A DNA stretch of 64,000 bases from Melieria omissa. Its lineage: Eukaryota; Arthropoda; Insecta; Diptera; Ulidiidae. The DNA lies in NCBI GenBank assembly GCA_963971225.1, contig OZ020268.1, positions 114,358,830-114,422,829 on the forward strand, given 5' to 3'. Each line of letters opens with the position of its first letter. Within the stretch, counting starts at the first letter, position 1. Under the pieces are notes generated by a model that saw nothing but the letters and a program-made list of their open reading frames with translations, was not told where the DNA came from and did no database searches. Shown in pieces: positions 11,399-24,100 of the stretch. Position numbers and translations under genes: made by a program.

Positions 11399-14300
11399 GA
11401 GTGCTATTTCTGAAGCAATTCTCATGTCACTCTAAGTGATTGTCTGCAAAACTTTTTTCTAGCTTGATTTGTTACAGACACTAAAAACCAGTAAAATATA
11501 GCAACGTCAATTTTTTATATAAAATATACAATTTTCAATAACTTTTCGGTGCCAACATTGACTTCATTTCTCAAAGTTAATTGCCTCATATATTCCATTT
11601 ATGTATATAAGTATGTGGCACACTTTTTATTGATGGTTCGAATAATTTTCTCAACGTCCAAGTAGTCCGTAACAAACTCTAAAACTTATTCAAGTAAACG
11701 AATTTATTTCACTAAGCCTCGACAAAATTGAAATAATTTAGCTATTTATTTACGTTAAATTCAAATGAAGTAAATGTAGAAAATTTAGGAACATCAATTA
11801 AACGTGACCTGCTGATAACACTTTCCAACACACAATCACTATTTAACAAAATTTTCTACATACACTTTCCCATTAAAATAAAAAGTGCAGTGAAAAGCAA
11901 ACAGTAAAAGTGCAGCATCCCCGCGTTCGTTAAATAGTTTTCAAGCCTCGATGTCTATCTATATGGTTTTGTGTATGTCTCTCTGATTGGGATCCGGTGC
12001 TGCCAAACACTGTGCCCCATTAATTGTGGCACTCGCCGCGCGGCAACTGACCCGTCGAACGCGTACTTATCGCACTCGGTGCGGCAGTCAAAGAACTTAT
12101 AAATTATGCCAATGATTTGTAATGCCACCAGACAACACCCAGCAGACTCGAACGTATAGCAAAATGCTTAAAACTAACGCAACGACAGAGGGAATTTAGC
12201 TGAGCAGGAGCGAGGAATACCGCATAGAATGAAGCATAGTCGCATAACATGCCCGAAACTGAGAAGGTTGCCACACCAAGAGGAGGAGGAGGAGGGCGGG
12301 CAGTGCACAAAAGTCGCTACTTGCGCGCTTTGCGGGCGTACTGTGATTACATTAATGCGCATTGATTTCGCTCACCATGGCTGCACAATGGCACACTCAA
12401 CATTCAATGGAAACGTTAATAAAAGTAGATGGCGGAGAATACTTTAGTGGATACTTTGTCGCATCACAAAAGCGATTGGGTGCGAGTGTGACTGACCGAA
12501 TTATGCGACAAGCTGACAATAGCAAAAGTTCGGTTTGGGCAGTCGGGGCGGAAAATAGTTGCAACTTGAAGTCTGCAATGAATGAACAAAAGCGAGAACA
12601 ACTGTTCAGTGGCACTTCGGTGGGATGCCAATGTAGTTTGGACGTTCACTTTGGCCATAAAATGAAAAAAAGTTCCAACTCAATAACTGCTAATAATGTT
12701 CGAATCAGTTTAATGTGTTATTTTGATACAAAACTTGATGCAGCGCAATCGTTAAAGTTGTGCCTTAATTGTGTAATTTAATTTCGTGCATAGCTGGCAC
12801 ACAGCGGCAAAAGGGTTAATAAAATTACGAGCACTTTCTCAGGCACTCAGTCGGACATTTTGAAGTAGCGCGTATACAAAGTTTAAATGCTTTCATATAT
12901 AACTATGCATGTATGTAAATGTATGTACATACATACGAGTACATGTTCGATTGTGTGTGTAATAAATACCAGCATCGTTTGTCCATTGCACAACTGCACA
13001 CTCGGCGCACTGATTGCCGCTATTGATTGTCAATCAAATTAGTAACGCCAGCAATCACTGAAATATGAAAACCTCAAGTGGAAATATTTGATTGTGCATT
13101 TATTTATTGCATTGAGGAATACAAGCTGACGATTTTAATTAGACATAAAAATGCATAAGTGTACATAAACTTTATTATACATTCGAATGGATGCTTCCGC
13201 CGAAATTTGTTCTGTATTTTATGTGTACTTATTAGTATTTTTTAATGTCTTCATAACCCTACCGAGTTACTAAGCTATTTTATGTTCTACATGTTCACTA
13301 TTCTAAGTAAAAGTTGTCTTCCCACAACAGTGTCCTTCCACATATTTGGCAGTTAGGGCTAACCAACAAAGTTGCTATTAGGTTATTAATTAAATTATTA
13401 ATTTTTTATACGCTAAGCAAATGCAAATTGCTAGCAAATATATTTTGAAACATATGTACATATGGCGAAATGCAAAATTGCAACTACTAGAATGATGCAC
13501 ATGGATTTATTTCAATGCATTTATTCTTTATTCTTTTAGATCACCGATAACAAATGATTTAATCTGAAATCTTCCGATTTCTATTCCCTTTATAAAGTTA
13601 ACTTAACATTTAAATTTCCATTAAAACAAATCAATTTCCTCTTATTTCTACATTGGCCATTGTACTCGTTCGTCAACATTTCCAAAACGAAAGTAAATTC
13701 AATTTCATTTTTCTGTAATGAAATAATAATTAAATATATGATGAAAATCAGAGCCATGTAAAGTTTGTGTCGATTTTGTCAGTTGACACTTTTACTGTCA
13801 GTCAGCCAGTCAGTCAATCAACTAAACAAATAAATAAACGAATCTGTATGTTTATGTGCGAGCTGTGTAGGGGCAGTAAAAACTGTATTGTAATGCATTT
13901 CATGACATTCAAGGGGAGAGAAGAGCCCTCGCACTCAAACTGCATTCAGCAATTGCAATCGAAAAGTTTGTTTGTCATTGCGTGTTATTTAATCCGACTC
14001 GATTATAATGCCAACTCACGCTGCTGTTCGACAGATGTGTGTTGGGTGCGCAAATGCGCTGTTGGCAGGATTATCTGTAATTTGGGTTTGTGGCAAAAGG
14101 TTCCGCAAAAATTGCACTCGTGCTATTAAATATGCAGCGCCGTGGGATGCAATAAATTTTCGCACAAAAAAATGATTCAGATTACAGGCTTAGAATTCAA
14201 TAACAACTACATATTGAATGTTTTGATAAGTTAATTGTTGTTTTTGGAATATTTGATTAAATCAAATTAAAGTGATTATTGGGTACAAACTTTTGCATTT

Positions 14301-14790
14301 TAAATAACGTCATAAATATCTAAATTAACTTTGAAGACTTCGAATGCAAATGTGAATAAATTGAAACATGTATGTTGAAAATGCGGTAAATTTTAATAAT
14401 ATTAATTTAGTTAGTTGAAAACTTTGTTTCTATAAAAAAAATCAAAATATTGTCTTCATGCATGAGCAGTAAAAACTGGTTCGACTAAGTCGAAAGTGGG
14501 CAAAAAACAAATTCATTTTATGCATTTCATATTTGTAGCCTAAAAGTATGCAAGAATCTTTGAGAAGAGCACTGCAGTTTGAGAAGCACTGAGCATTTAT
14601 TTCAGTCGTATACAAAATTTATCCGCATTCCTAATCATCATCGGCTTCAGCATCGTCTCAATTAGCTTTAGCTAATTCTTACGAGTAGATAAATCAGTTT
14701 CGGTTTTGGTCATTAACATTTTCATTACATTTAATTAATTTAGTTAAATTTGCTTTATAGCGAAATCTATCATAGAAGTATGCAAATGTA
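11399..14790. other. Intergenic, no gene seen
   Basis: Noncoding AT-rich DNA. The frames at 12229-12781 (plus) and 13767-14129 (plus) lack domains. A GAGGAGGAGGAGG run lies at 12281-12295 and a tgtatgtacatacatac palindrome near 12910-12936. Confidence 0.45.
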
Positions 14791-15077
14791 CAGTCAGAGT
14801 CAAAGGTTAGTATACAGCAACTATTTATCCTTGTAATCACAAATTTCCTATATATATCAAAGTAGTTTTCAAATGGTTTATACGCCATAGAAAGGCTTAT
14901 AATGATTGTTTTTATTAGTTTTTGTTACATTTGCAAATATTCATATTTGTAAGGTTTTATTCGCCATTAACCAGAAACAACGCTGAAAAATTGAGTCAAA
15001 AGTTAATATACAGCAGCACGCAAAAGTCTTTCATCGACTTACAGACTGTAAGTTACAGTCGTGGTAAAAAGGGTGAA

Positions 15078-16093
15078 CTAATACTTTGTTGGGTCTCCTT
15101 TCGCGTCGAGAACAGCTTGCAGTCTTCTAGGCATCGAAGTCACCAAATTTTTAGTAACTTCTGGGGAGATCTTTGTACATTTTTCAATCAGAGCTGATAT
15201 TAGACCTTCCTTTGAAGAAATGGTACGTTGCGGTCCAGTGTTTCCCACTAGTGTTCTATGAGGTTAAGGTCTGGAGATTGTGGTGGAGAACTTAACTGTT
15301 TTGGGGCATTGTATAGCAGTCATTCACGGCCTGTTCTGGCTGTATGCTTTGGGTTATTGTCTTTCTGGAAAACCCATGGCATCGTCAGTCCTAATTGCTG
15401 CGCACTAACTTTCATATTGTTCTTAAAAATGTCAAGATGGTGCAAGTGCTTCATTGTTGACTTAATGAAAATGAGATTTCCTGTACCCGCGGCCGGCATA
15501 CACCCCCAAACCATTACTGAAGCTCCACCATGCTTAAGTGTTCACGTAAGGCTTTCGGATTGTAGTTCTCTGTTAGCTGTTCTCCAGACCTTACCATTTC
15601 TTTTTACGCCAAAAATCTCGAGTTTCCTTTCATCGCTAAAATCACATTATTCCAATATGTCAGCGGCTCGTTTTTGTAGCTTTTTGCGAATGAAACACGC
15701 TTTTTGCGATTGGCAGCAAATATACATGGCTTTTATTCCTGGGACTCGTCCATGTATCCCAACTTTATTCAGTACTTTGCGTATGGTAGATTCACTTACT
15801 GGTTGCTGTTCTTCTTGGGAAATGCTTTTTGCAACTACCACCGCGCTGGATTTTGGCGTTTTCTTCACCTGTCTTACCACCTTCCTTCTTACCGCTTCTG
15901 TTAATGCACTTGGTCGATCTGATCGGGGAGCAGTTTTGGTGTTACCCTGCAAGTAGTATCTTTCGATAATTTTTTGAACCGGGACTCGACTTGTTTTTGT
16001 AATTTTTCCAATCTCACCCAACGATTTGCCATCTTTACTGTGTTGAACAATTAAATTTCGCATTTGTACCGGAAGATCCTTTTCACGAGCCAT
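15078..16093 (-). pseudogene. Tc1 transposase pseudogene
   Basis: The minus-strand frame starts at MAREKDL (ATG at 16093) with a paired-type helix-turn-helix region (SLGEIGKITKTS, then ALTEAVRRKVVRQV and VSESTIRKVLNKVGIHGR). It continues in the same frame to the DDE catalytic domain. Recognisable catalytic blocks are FSDERKLEIFG, WGCMPAAGTGN, QKDNNPKHTA and SPDLNLIEH, so the D, D and E positions are all still present. Several in-frame stops (after ILE, after QSESLT, in the ARTGRE region, after LNLIEH and further on) break it, and it ends near QAVLDAKGD-like coding at 15078. No frameshift is needed to follow it, so decay is recent to moderate. Confidence 0.9.
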
Positions 16094-16336
16094 TTTCGCA
16101 GAAATATCACACAACGAGTTGCCGCGAAGTGAAAAAATTATTCCTTCTGACTTTGTTTTACATCAATTTTTACAAAAACTTACAAAGCTTACACATTTTT
16201 ATGCAAGTCAAGTGTATACAAATTTTTGACTCATATTTTTAGGAGATTTTCTATTTGATGACGTATAAAAGTTGACCATCAATTGTTTTCGCGAATGTGA
16301 CTTAAAGCATTTTTGTTGAACTATAAGAAATACATA

Positions 16337-16732
16337 CACTATGATCAATAAGTACCGGGACTGTGTATTTTAAATTTTCCGCCGTTGCCCGATGCAGGTA
16401 AAAAATTCTTTTTAGGTCGGTAGGACCTTAACTGACATCTGTGCCAAATTTTGAGCGGGATTGCATCATTAGTTTTTGTTTGACAGCTGTTAGCGTCAGT
16501 CAACTTTTTGTACTTCGTCGCATTTTACAATGGATAATTTTGTTGATCAACGTATTTGTTTGAAATTTTGTCTTAGGAACGAAATTTCTTGTGCCAATGC
16601 GCTTAAAATGTTGCAGAAAGCATTTGGGGAGTCTGCTCTATCAAGAACCAGAGCGTCCGAGGGTTTTTTACCTGCATCGGGCAACGGCGGAAAATTTAAA
16701 ATACACAGTCCCGGTACTTATTGATCATAGTG
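16337..16732 (+). mobile_element. Internally deleted mariner nested in Tc1
   Basis: A 396-bp element with about 66-bp inverted repeats beginning CACTATGATCAATAAGTACC at each end and TA on both sides (16335-16336, 16733-16734). Inside, from ATG 16530, a frame reads MDNFVDQRICLKFCLRNE and continues through LKMLQKAFGESALSRTRA, the N-terminal helix-turn-helix of a mariner transposase. The coding sequence then runs directly into the right terminal repeat, so the middle and the catalytic domain are deleted. It lies between the transposase 5' end and the right terminus of the Tc1 element, so it inserted after that element. Confidence 0.9.
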
Positions 16733-16833
16733 TATGCATACATATAACAATTTTATACATGTTCTTACATATAGATGCAATTTGTGATTATAAGAATAAA
16801 TAATTACTGTATACTAACTTTTGACTCTGACTG

Positions 16834-19800
16834 TATATACTGAAAGAGATGGAAACAAGCAAAACAAATTTCAATTAAGCTTTAAAATGTATTTGAGTTC
16901 TACTGTTTACTGAACAAATTTTGTACTTTGTGACCTGAGAATTCTTTCGCTAAAAGTTAGTAGGTAGGAAGGTAGTAGTGACGGCTTCACGGCAGAGCCC
17001 ACTTAGTGCATGAAGGTCCACTGTGATTCTACAAAACAATCGTTCATAATGCTACATTCAGATTCTGATATAACAATATCGGTATCTGTTTTGCCATATC
17101 TAGTAAAAGTTAAAAAAACGAATAAATTGCAAGCAACTTTTGTATTTAGATTGCACAACTGGCGAACTATAGAACTTGCGCACGATTTTCGCAACGAACT
17201 TTACGGTAATTAACACAGAAGAAAATTAAAACAAGAAGCACTCGAGTCAATTACCATTGGAACAATGTGTTGCAATAATGTTACGAAATTGCATCAGCAA
17301 AACATTTGAAAGTTGGTCACTTTCGATGCAACGGAAATGTGATGGAAGCGGTGAAGAGGCTGTTGCTGTTGCTTCTGCTAGCTCAGACTTGACAAAGTTT
17401 GCCCAGCGCTACGGACAACAGTTCGGTGACACAACCACCTGTTAATTACCAACAAATTGATAGCTACAAACACGAAGTCAGCAACGCATATCAAGATCAA
17501 ATATAAAAGCCCGGCAGTGTGTTGTTGTCTAAGCAATCGCTGGACAAACGCTTCCCTTCCGTGCTTTGCTGGTTTCACTGATTCATCCATTATATTTCAC
17601 TTACTATTCGTTTTTGTTTACTCTTGTCCGTGTGCTGGTTAAGAACATTGAGACGTTCTTATAATTATTTATAACTTTCAGCTGCTCGACTTGTGCGCAA
17701 AAATCTCAGTAAGCTGCCGCTTGTTCACAAGTTTGGCGCAGTTTTTATTGGGGGGGAAACAAAAAGTGCTCAGCAGTTTGGCAGGTAAAGCGAATAATAA
17801 TGATTTGTAGTTGCATTTTAAAATATTTCACGAATCCATTTTAAATTAGCAGATTGAGCGTGTGGCAAAATCGTGCTGCCTGCCTCGATGCCAAGTTCAG
17901 GATTTGCTTTTTGTTATTTTGAGTTGAATTTACTAGGAGAAAGGCAATAAATTGCAATGTAAACACTAACATTGACTTTGTAATCGAACATTGTTTATAC
18001 TTATGCTGATTGTTATGTAACCATATATTTATTTACATCCGCCGATGTAAAACGTTAAAAGTCAAATTACTGACAGTCGAAGTATCAGCGCACTTTGCAA
18101 CATGAAATTATAATAATTTCCGGGTTGGGGGTTTCTACTACACATTATTTCATTGTATTCACATGTACGGTCATTTGCGCGTTATTAGTTACACTCTAAT
18201 TCTATGTTCTATTCTTGTCGACGTCAATACTTGTAGCTCCGTTTCGCGCAGAAGTAATTTCCCAATATCGCAGACGGTGCGCTGGCGGATACAAGTTCAT
18301 TGCTAACACTTTCAAAACATGTTTGTACCGTAAGTAGTCACTGTAGGCAGTTTTTGTTTTTGTTTTTTTGTACTTTATCTTTGTTAACTTGTCGCTATTT
18401 CTCATTGTTATTGACCATTATTGTGTAATTAAACAATTTATTTGGTGGTTATGTGCGACACGTATTTGCCGACAAAGGATTCTCGTCTTTGTCCATTTGC
18501 TTAAAATGTGACTTTCAATTTTTGTGAACGCGACGGATCTATAAAATGTATTTGTAAAAGTTGTTTTTTTTTATACTTTGATTCTTGTCTTTTATACAAT
18601 GGAAATAAATTTGATGCCATTTTGCTGGACCACATCGGGCAACTGACCTTCCATTAGATTTACCTTCTAACGTTTTTGTGTTTTTGCCTGCATTAAGTAC
18701 CGGACAGTTGTCGAAATGAGCTGTCGCACTGCCTGCTGATTGTGTTTTTTTTTTTGTTTGTTCAGTATGAAACGACAAGTTTTGTGCCTTTGATTGGTGC
18801 TTAGATAGAGAGAGATAGAGAGGTTTTCTACTTTTTAATCGTTTTCTTAAACTTTTTGTAACTGTTGTATACTTATGACCACATGCATTTTATTGTATGC
18901 GAATGTATCTGTGTTTAAAATATTGTTAGATACAAGCTATGACTATTGTTGGCTATTGGCTATTGTTAGATACAAGCTATGACTAAAAAGCACACCAAAA
19001 AATCTGAAAGTCATAAATCTTTCAATCAAGACTAGTCTAAAAAATGTATACCTAAATAATTTTATCAATGTAAACGTGAAAGTAGCGATAAAATGTTGTC
19101 TCCAGATCCAGGTCCAGATATTTAACTAGTTTTTGACAGTACTTTTAAGTATTGAAAGCATTTTATCTGACCAAAACTTAGCAATCCTGTTATTTCTTTA
19201 ACCATTCCTTTGATCTTTAATCCCATCTTTACACTGGCTTTCGATGTGGTGAACATTTACACTGTTTGTACACAACACAAAAAAAATAACAAGGTTCTGA
19301 CAACGGATTCTGGTAGAGGGGACCAAAAAAATATACCTGTATCGGCGTTTTGAAAGTTTACGTCTGAATTTTTTTGTAGGGGGGGGTCAAAGATTTCCCC
19401 CTTTTGCACATTCTTATGGTGAATCGGCATACGAAAACCATGTAACTTTACATTTTAGGTATATGATGGGTTCAGCAATTTGATGTAAAATACTACGAAG
19501 AATATTTTTGTGGAGCATTTTAACCGTGTAGCTCCTATTTGTATGGGTCAATTTGACCCTTTTTTCTAAAATGCCAAAAATGTCCTCTACAACAGAACTT
19601 TTTAAGGAAAAAATGTACCACGAAAATATTCACCATAAAATTCTACTATAGGTCTCTGAATACATCAAAGCTCAGAAATTAACTTCAACGCCAGAATCAA
19701 GACAAAACTGAAAATGTGTTTAAGTGTTTATTTCGTACTTATTCAAAATTGGTACTGAAATTAGCAAACACATATATCTAATTGGCACGATATTTTTTTC

Positions 19801-21082
19801 ATAGGCGATAATTCCTGCTGCCAGAAACTAATGCAACTAAAAGCTCATTTCAACTAAAGTTACTAAAAAACGCATTTTACTAAATAAAGAAATTTACTTT
19901 ATTAACAAAATAGTGTTTAAAAATGGTGTAACATGTATAGCGTATTTTTTGTGAAATTTTGCTCGGGACTATGCAAATAAAGTATCCAAAAATGACCATC
20001 CCTAGTCATGGGCGGTGTAAGAATTGAAGATTTGGTGATTCTTGATGTTCTGAGCCTGTCCATTAAGAATGATCCTCGTTGGGAATAAGGTTAATATTTT
20101 TAGCGTGATGAAAAAAACAGTCAAGTGCCTCGACTTTCTTTAGCTGTGCAAAAGTATTTCACTCTGCGCATAATTTACACCAAAACCGTGCGACTAAGCT
20201 TATTGGGAACAGTAGGACATCCAGCTGTATTGACTTGTTGGAATATTATCGAAACGTAGCCACATATCCACATATATTTTGTTGGTAACAGTTCAGAGGA
20301 GATTAATGAAATTCGATGCCACCACTCCGAGTTTCTCCTGATTCTCCTGAGCAGCCCATTCAAACTCTGATGATGTTGCCTTTCACGTTGATACGATCTT
20401 CCAGGCGATTAAGCATTACAGAGGGAGTTTGCTGGCCCGTACTGCGCACTTGAATAATTTTTCCTAACACCTATGACCTTGACCTTGATGGGTTAAAGTC
20501 AAGTGGCCATAAATTCTTAATTTCTAACCCTGTCTCCTTATCTGTATTCTGCCAGAACCAACGCAATGCCTCGCATTACAAAAACGACCAAACCTAATTG
20601 AAACACTCCAACTATGAATTATGTATTATCATCATTTGTGCCGTTGAATAGCTATGCAGAGCTTAATAGAATATAATAATTGTTTGCAAGCATTTGACTA
20701 GCTTTGTAAATTAATGGTTTCATACGCCTTTTCTCTCCTTCTCTCTCTCTATTACATAAGCAACATTTCAGCACGTTTCTAAAATCATTTATCAAATCGT
20801 TCTCGACCATTTGATTTATGGCCGTCATTAAATTACGTCTAATAATAATCGTTAGAAACATTAAGTTGCAAATCAACGCCTGCGATTATAAAGATATCTA
20901 AAATAATTTATGTTCTAGTTTGTGCACAAGCTTGCGGACATTTTGTCTGTGCTGAAATTATATTCCTGCGTACATTAATCAAACAAAAACGGCTGAATGG
21001 ATTTTTTGATGTTTTATTTTAATTTTTAATATAAAAATTTTTTCTTTTTAGCATTTCACAGTACAATATGGCAACATATCAA
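16834..21082. other. Intergenic, no gene seen
   Basis: Noncoding AT-rich DNA downstream of the glycosidase 3' end. The candidate frames at 18539-18778 (minus) and 20652-20876 (minus) lack domains. A tandem repeat at 18921-18985 is listed separately. Confidence 0.45.
18921..18985. repeat. Short tandem duplication, 40-bp period
   Basis: The 25-nt unit tattgttagatacaagctatgacta occurs at 18921-18945 and again at 18961-18985, with ttgttggctattggc between. No function is apparent. Confidence 0.7.
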
Positions 21083-21088
21083 TTTATT
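21083..21088 (-). terminator. Poly(A) signal of the glycosidase gene
   Basis: AATAAA on the minus strand, 18 nt beyond the stop codon at 21107. The spacing implies a very short 3' UTR if it is used. Confidence 0.5.
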
Positions 21089-21106
21089 TTGAATCTTATT
21101 AAATAT

Positions 21107-24100
21107 TCAACAAAAGAAGCCATGCAACAGAAATGCCACACACCAGAGCAAACACGTTGCACTGCTCCAGTGCACCATTGCACTTGGCCCCGCACTGGAC
21201 CCACTCGTCAACCTCACGTCTTCTTCCCTCTCCGGTAGCTGTGCCATGGCTTGAATCTGTCGCTCATCCAGGCTGGGACGGTAATTCCAGTCGATGGTAT
21301 TCGTTTTGCAAATGCGCGCATAGACGAGCGCCGAGAGTTTCGGCGTGCGCGTGCGTTGGGGATGATTGAAGTCCACATGGTACAAGCCGAACTTCTCGCT
21401 ATAAATAATATGGATAATATGGACGTAACTTATAGTAAGAAAGGAAAAATGTTTAAACTAACGTAAAGCCGGCTTTCCATTCATAGCTGTCCATTAGACT
21501 CCAAGCAATGTAGCCCTGCACATTGGCGCCGTCCTCAATGGCATCCAATACGGCTATGAAAAGTGAATAAACATAAAAGTAATGCAATTACAACTTCAGA
21601 GCCAAAAGGTTTTGCTAACCTGTCAAATAGGAGTTGAAGTAGTCGACTCGCGCATGGTCCTGCAGTCCGCCACGGTCGCTGACACCGTTCTCGGTTACAA
21701 TAATGGGAGGATTGTTGTACTCCTTCATGATCCACATGAGCAGATTGTACATACCCTTTGGCACAACCTGTTGAAAATATTGAAAATTTTTTTACAATTA
21801 CAACAAATTACAAAAAATTGTTTTCTTTTTTTCGTCGAGTGCCACTAAATGTGAATATTCTTGTCTGTCAGTCATTTTCACGCTGTCACGTTGTCCATTT
21901 TCAACTCCAAACCATTTCGGGCATTGACCTGCCGCTCTATTCAGCATTTTTTGCAAAAAAAACAAAACCTTCTCGCCGTGGAAAGTTTGCAGTCGCATAC
22001 CAACTTCTACCCATTCCAACTTTGCCCTACGTTTACTTTTTACACCTTGCAATTATTTTTAGGCTTTTCGCCTCCCTTAACGTGCCGGCAATAGCGACTG
22101 CGTCGAGTCAATAACAACAGCAACATCCCCAAAACAAAACTTGTTCATCTCCCTGGAGAACGAGCCACAAATTGAATTAATTTTTGTGCTTCCCCCACCA
22201 AGAGTAGGTTGCTGCTGTTGTTAGCCGTGTAATGTTGAAACTACCAGATTTTTGCTGTGCAACCATAACACACACACCTTGTCACAAGTGGCTCGCCTAA
22301 TTGCCTGGCTCGTGCCCAGCAGCCCTTCATATCCACTTGCAACTTAGCCATTAAATAATCCACTGTGGTCTAATAACACGTACTTAATTGCCTCTGTCTC
22401 TCCCCCTCCGACAACCAGTTGTTTTCTGCGGCTTCTTGGACTGCTTAGAATTTCCTCGTTCATTTTTCCCCTGAACCGAATTTGGCACAAAGAAGAAGAA
22501 GAAGTTGGGTTGGCATAACCAGGCTTTCGACTCAAGCTTTTGTTAAGCCCTCAATCGCCGGGACATCTGTTCAGGCCATCGCAGTCTAATCTGCAATTCA
22601 TATTTGCAGTTCACCTCACATCGCAGGCCTTCGAAATCGTGTTTACCCGCCATAAATAATAATAAAAACGCCTTCCCACTGACATTTTGTTCCGTTTCGT
22701 GTTCGTCCCGCACAAGTTGCCATCACGAGATATTAAAATTTTGATATAAGTGTACAACTGCAATCGATGTGCATTGAATTTTCCCCCTCAATTAGCATAA
22801 AGTCGTGATAAATTTCCAGTTAATTAAAAATTCAAATTTCACAAACTTTTTATCCGCCAGATGGAAACGCGATCAGCCGTATTTATAATCATTGGCGACG
22901 TTGCATAACTGCACAATCGGTTGCGACTCACCTTCAGCCACACGGAACCAGATCCCGTCCAGTCGGGATCCTGCTCCTCGATCACGCCCATATCATGATT
23001 GAACGATGGCACTGGAAACTTGGCACTGTTGTTGTGATCGTTCCTGGACACCAGATTCGTGGTGTAGCTGTTGATGCCGAAGAAGTCCGCGGTGCCACGA
23101 ATGCGGTGTATCTCGTCCGTGCTGAACTCGGGCAGGCGTGAACGCGTGTAGCCCTGCTCCTTGCTCAAGTTGCGTATGCGATCGATCATCACTTGCGGAT
23201 AGTTGCCGTGTCGCGTAAAGATCGGATGACCGAACCAGCCCACCTAAACCATAATACAAATTTCGCTTTCGATAAAATTTAAAATCTACTTTGCCTTCAA
23301 CTCCAAACCCACATAGAACTGCAGTGCGCGTTCCGAAGCGTCACGGTGCTCGGCGGTGTCAGTCTTCGGCTCCGGCCACGAGATGTCCAGCGTTATGCCA
23401 ATCTTGCCCTTCTGCTGCCGCTTGTAGTGATCACGATACATGTGCACCACCTCCGCGTGCGCCTTTAGCAGATTGTGCCCGCACAGGTAGCTGGGAACGC
23501 CCGGAAAATTGTAGGCGGGTGCCATGTAATCGACCCCGTAGCCATGCTCGCACACATGCCACGGCTCGTTGATGGTGGTCCAGATCTTGACACGATCGCC
23601 AAACATCTCGAACAGCAGCCGCGCGTAGTCCTTGAAGACGGGTATGATTTCGGGATTCGTCCAGCCGCCCAGCTCCTGTAGCCGCTGTGGCAGATCCCAA
23701 TGGTAGATGGTGACCATCGGCGTGATGTTGTAGTGCAGCAGCTCGTTGATCAGGTTGCTGTAGTACCGGATGCCGGCGTTGCTCACTTCATTCATGTAGC
23801 CGCCGGGCATGATGCGCGGCCACGAGATCGAGAACCGGTACACATTGACATTGAGCTCGCGCAGCATCTGCACATCGCGCCGCCACTGCAAAGAGATAAC
23901 ATGCAATGAAATCAACCGATCAATCGATAACAGGTGCTTCGACCTAATTGCGTCGCTTCTAGGAAAACTGTATTGAGTTGCGGCTAATTGCTGCTGGTTG
24001 CAGTGCAAATTGATAACGCCCCCCGCTTTATTACTTAATGGTTGCGGGCTGCCTTGTGTTGGCATTTCTCGAATGCCACTGAGGTCAGCGAGCATTAACA

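Larger units (their letters stand above)
14791..16833 (-). mobile_element. Tc1-type transposon, degenerate
   Basis: A Tc1-family element with terminal inverted repeats starting CAGTCAGAGTCAAA at both ends and TA flanks (14789-14790, 16834-16835). Inner sub-terminal copies of the repeat core (gagtcaaaa...tatac) occur near 14993-15015 and 16210-16240, giving the IR/DR arrangement known from some Tc1-like elements. Total length is 2043 bp. Removing the nested mariner (396 bp plus a TA) leaves about 1.65 kb, the usual Tc1 size. The transposase lies on the minus strand and is broken by stops. Confidence 0.92.
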
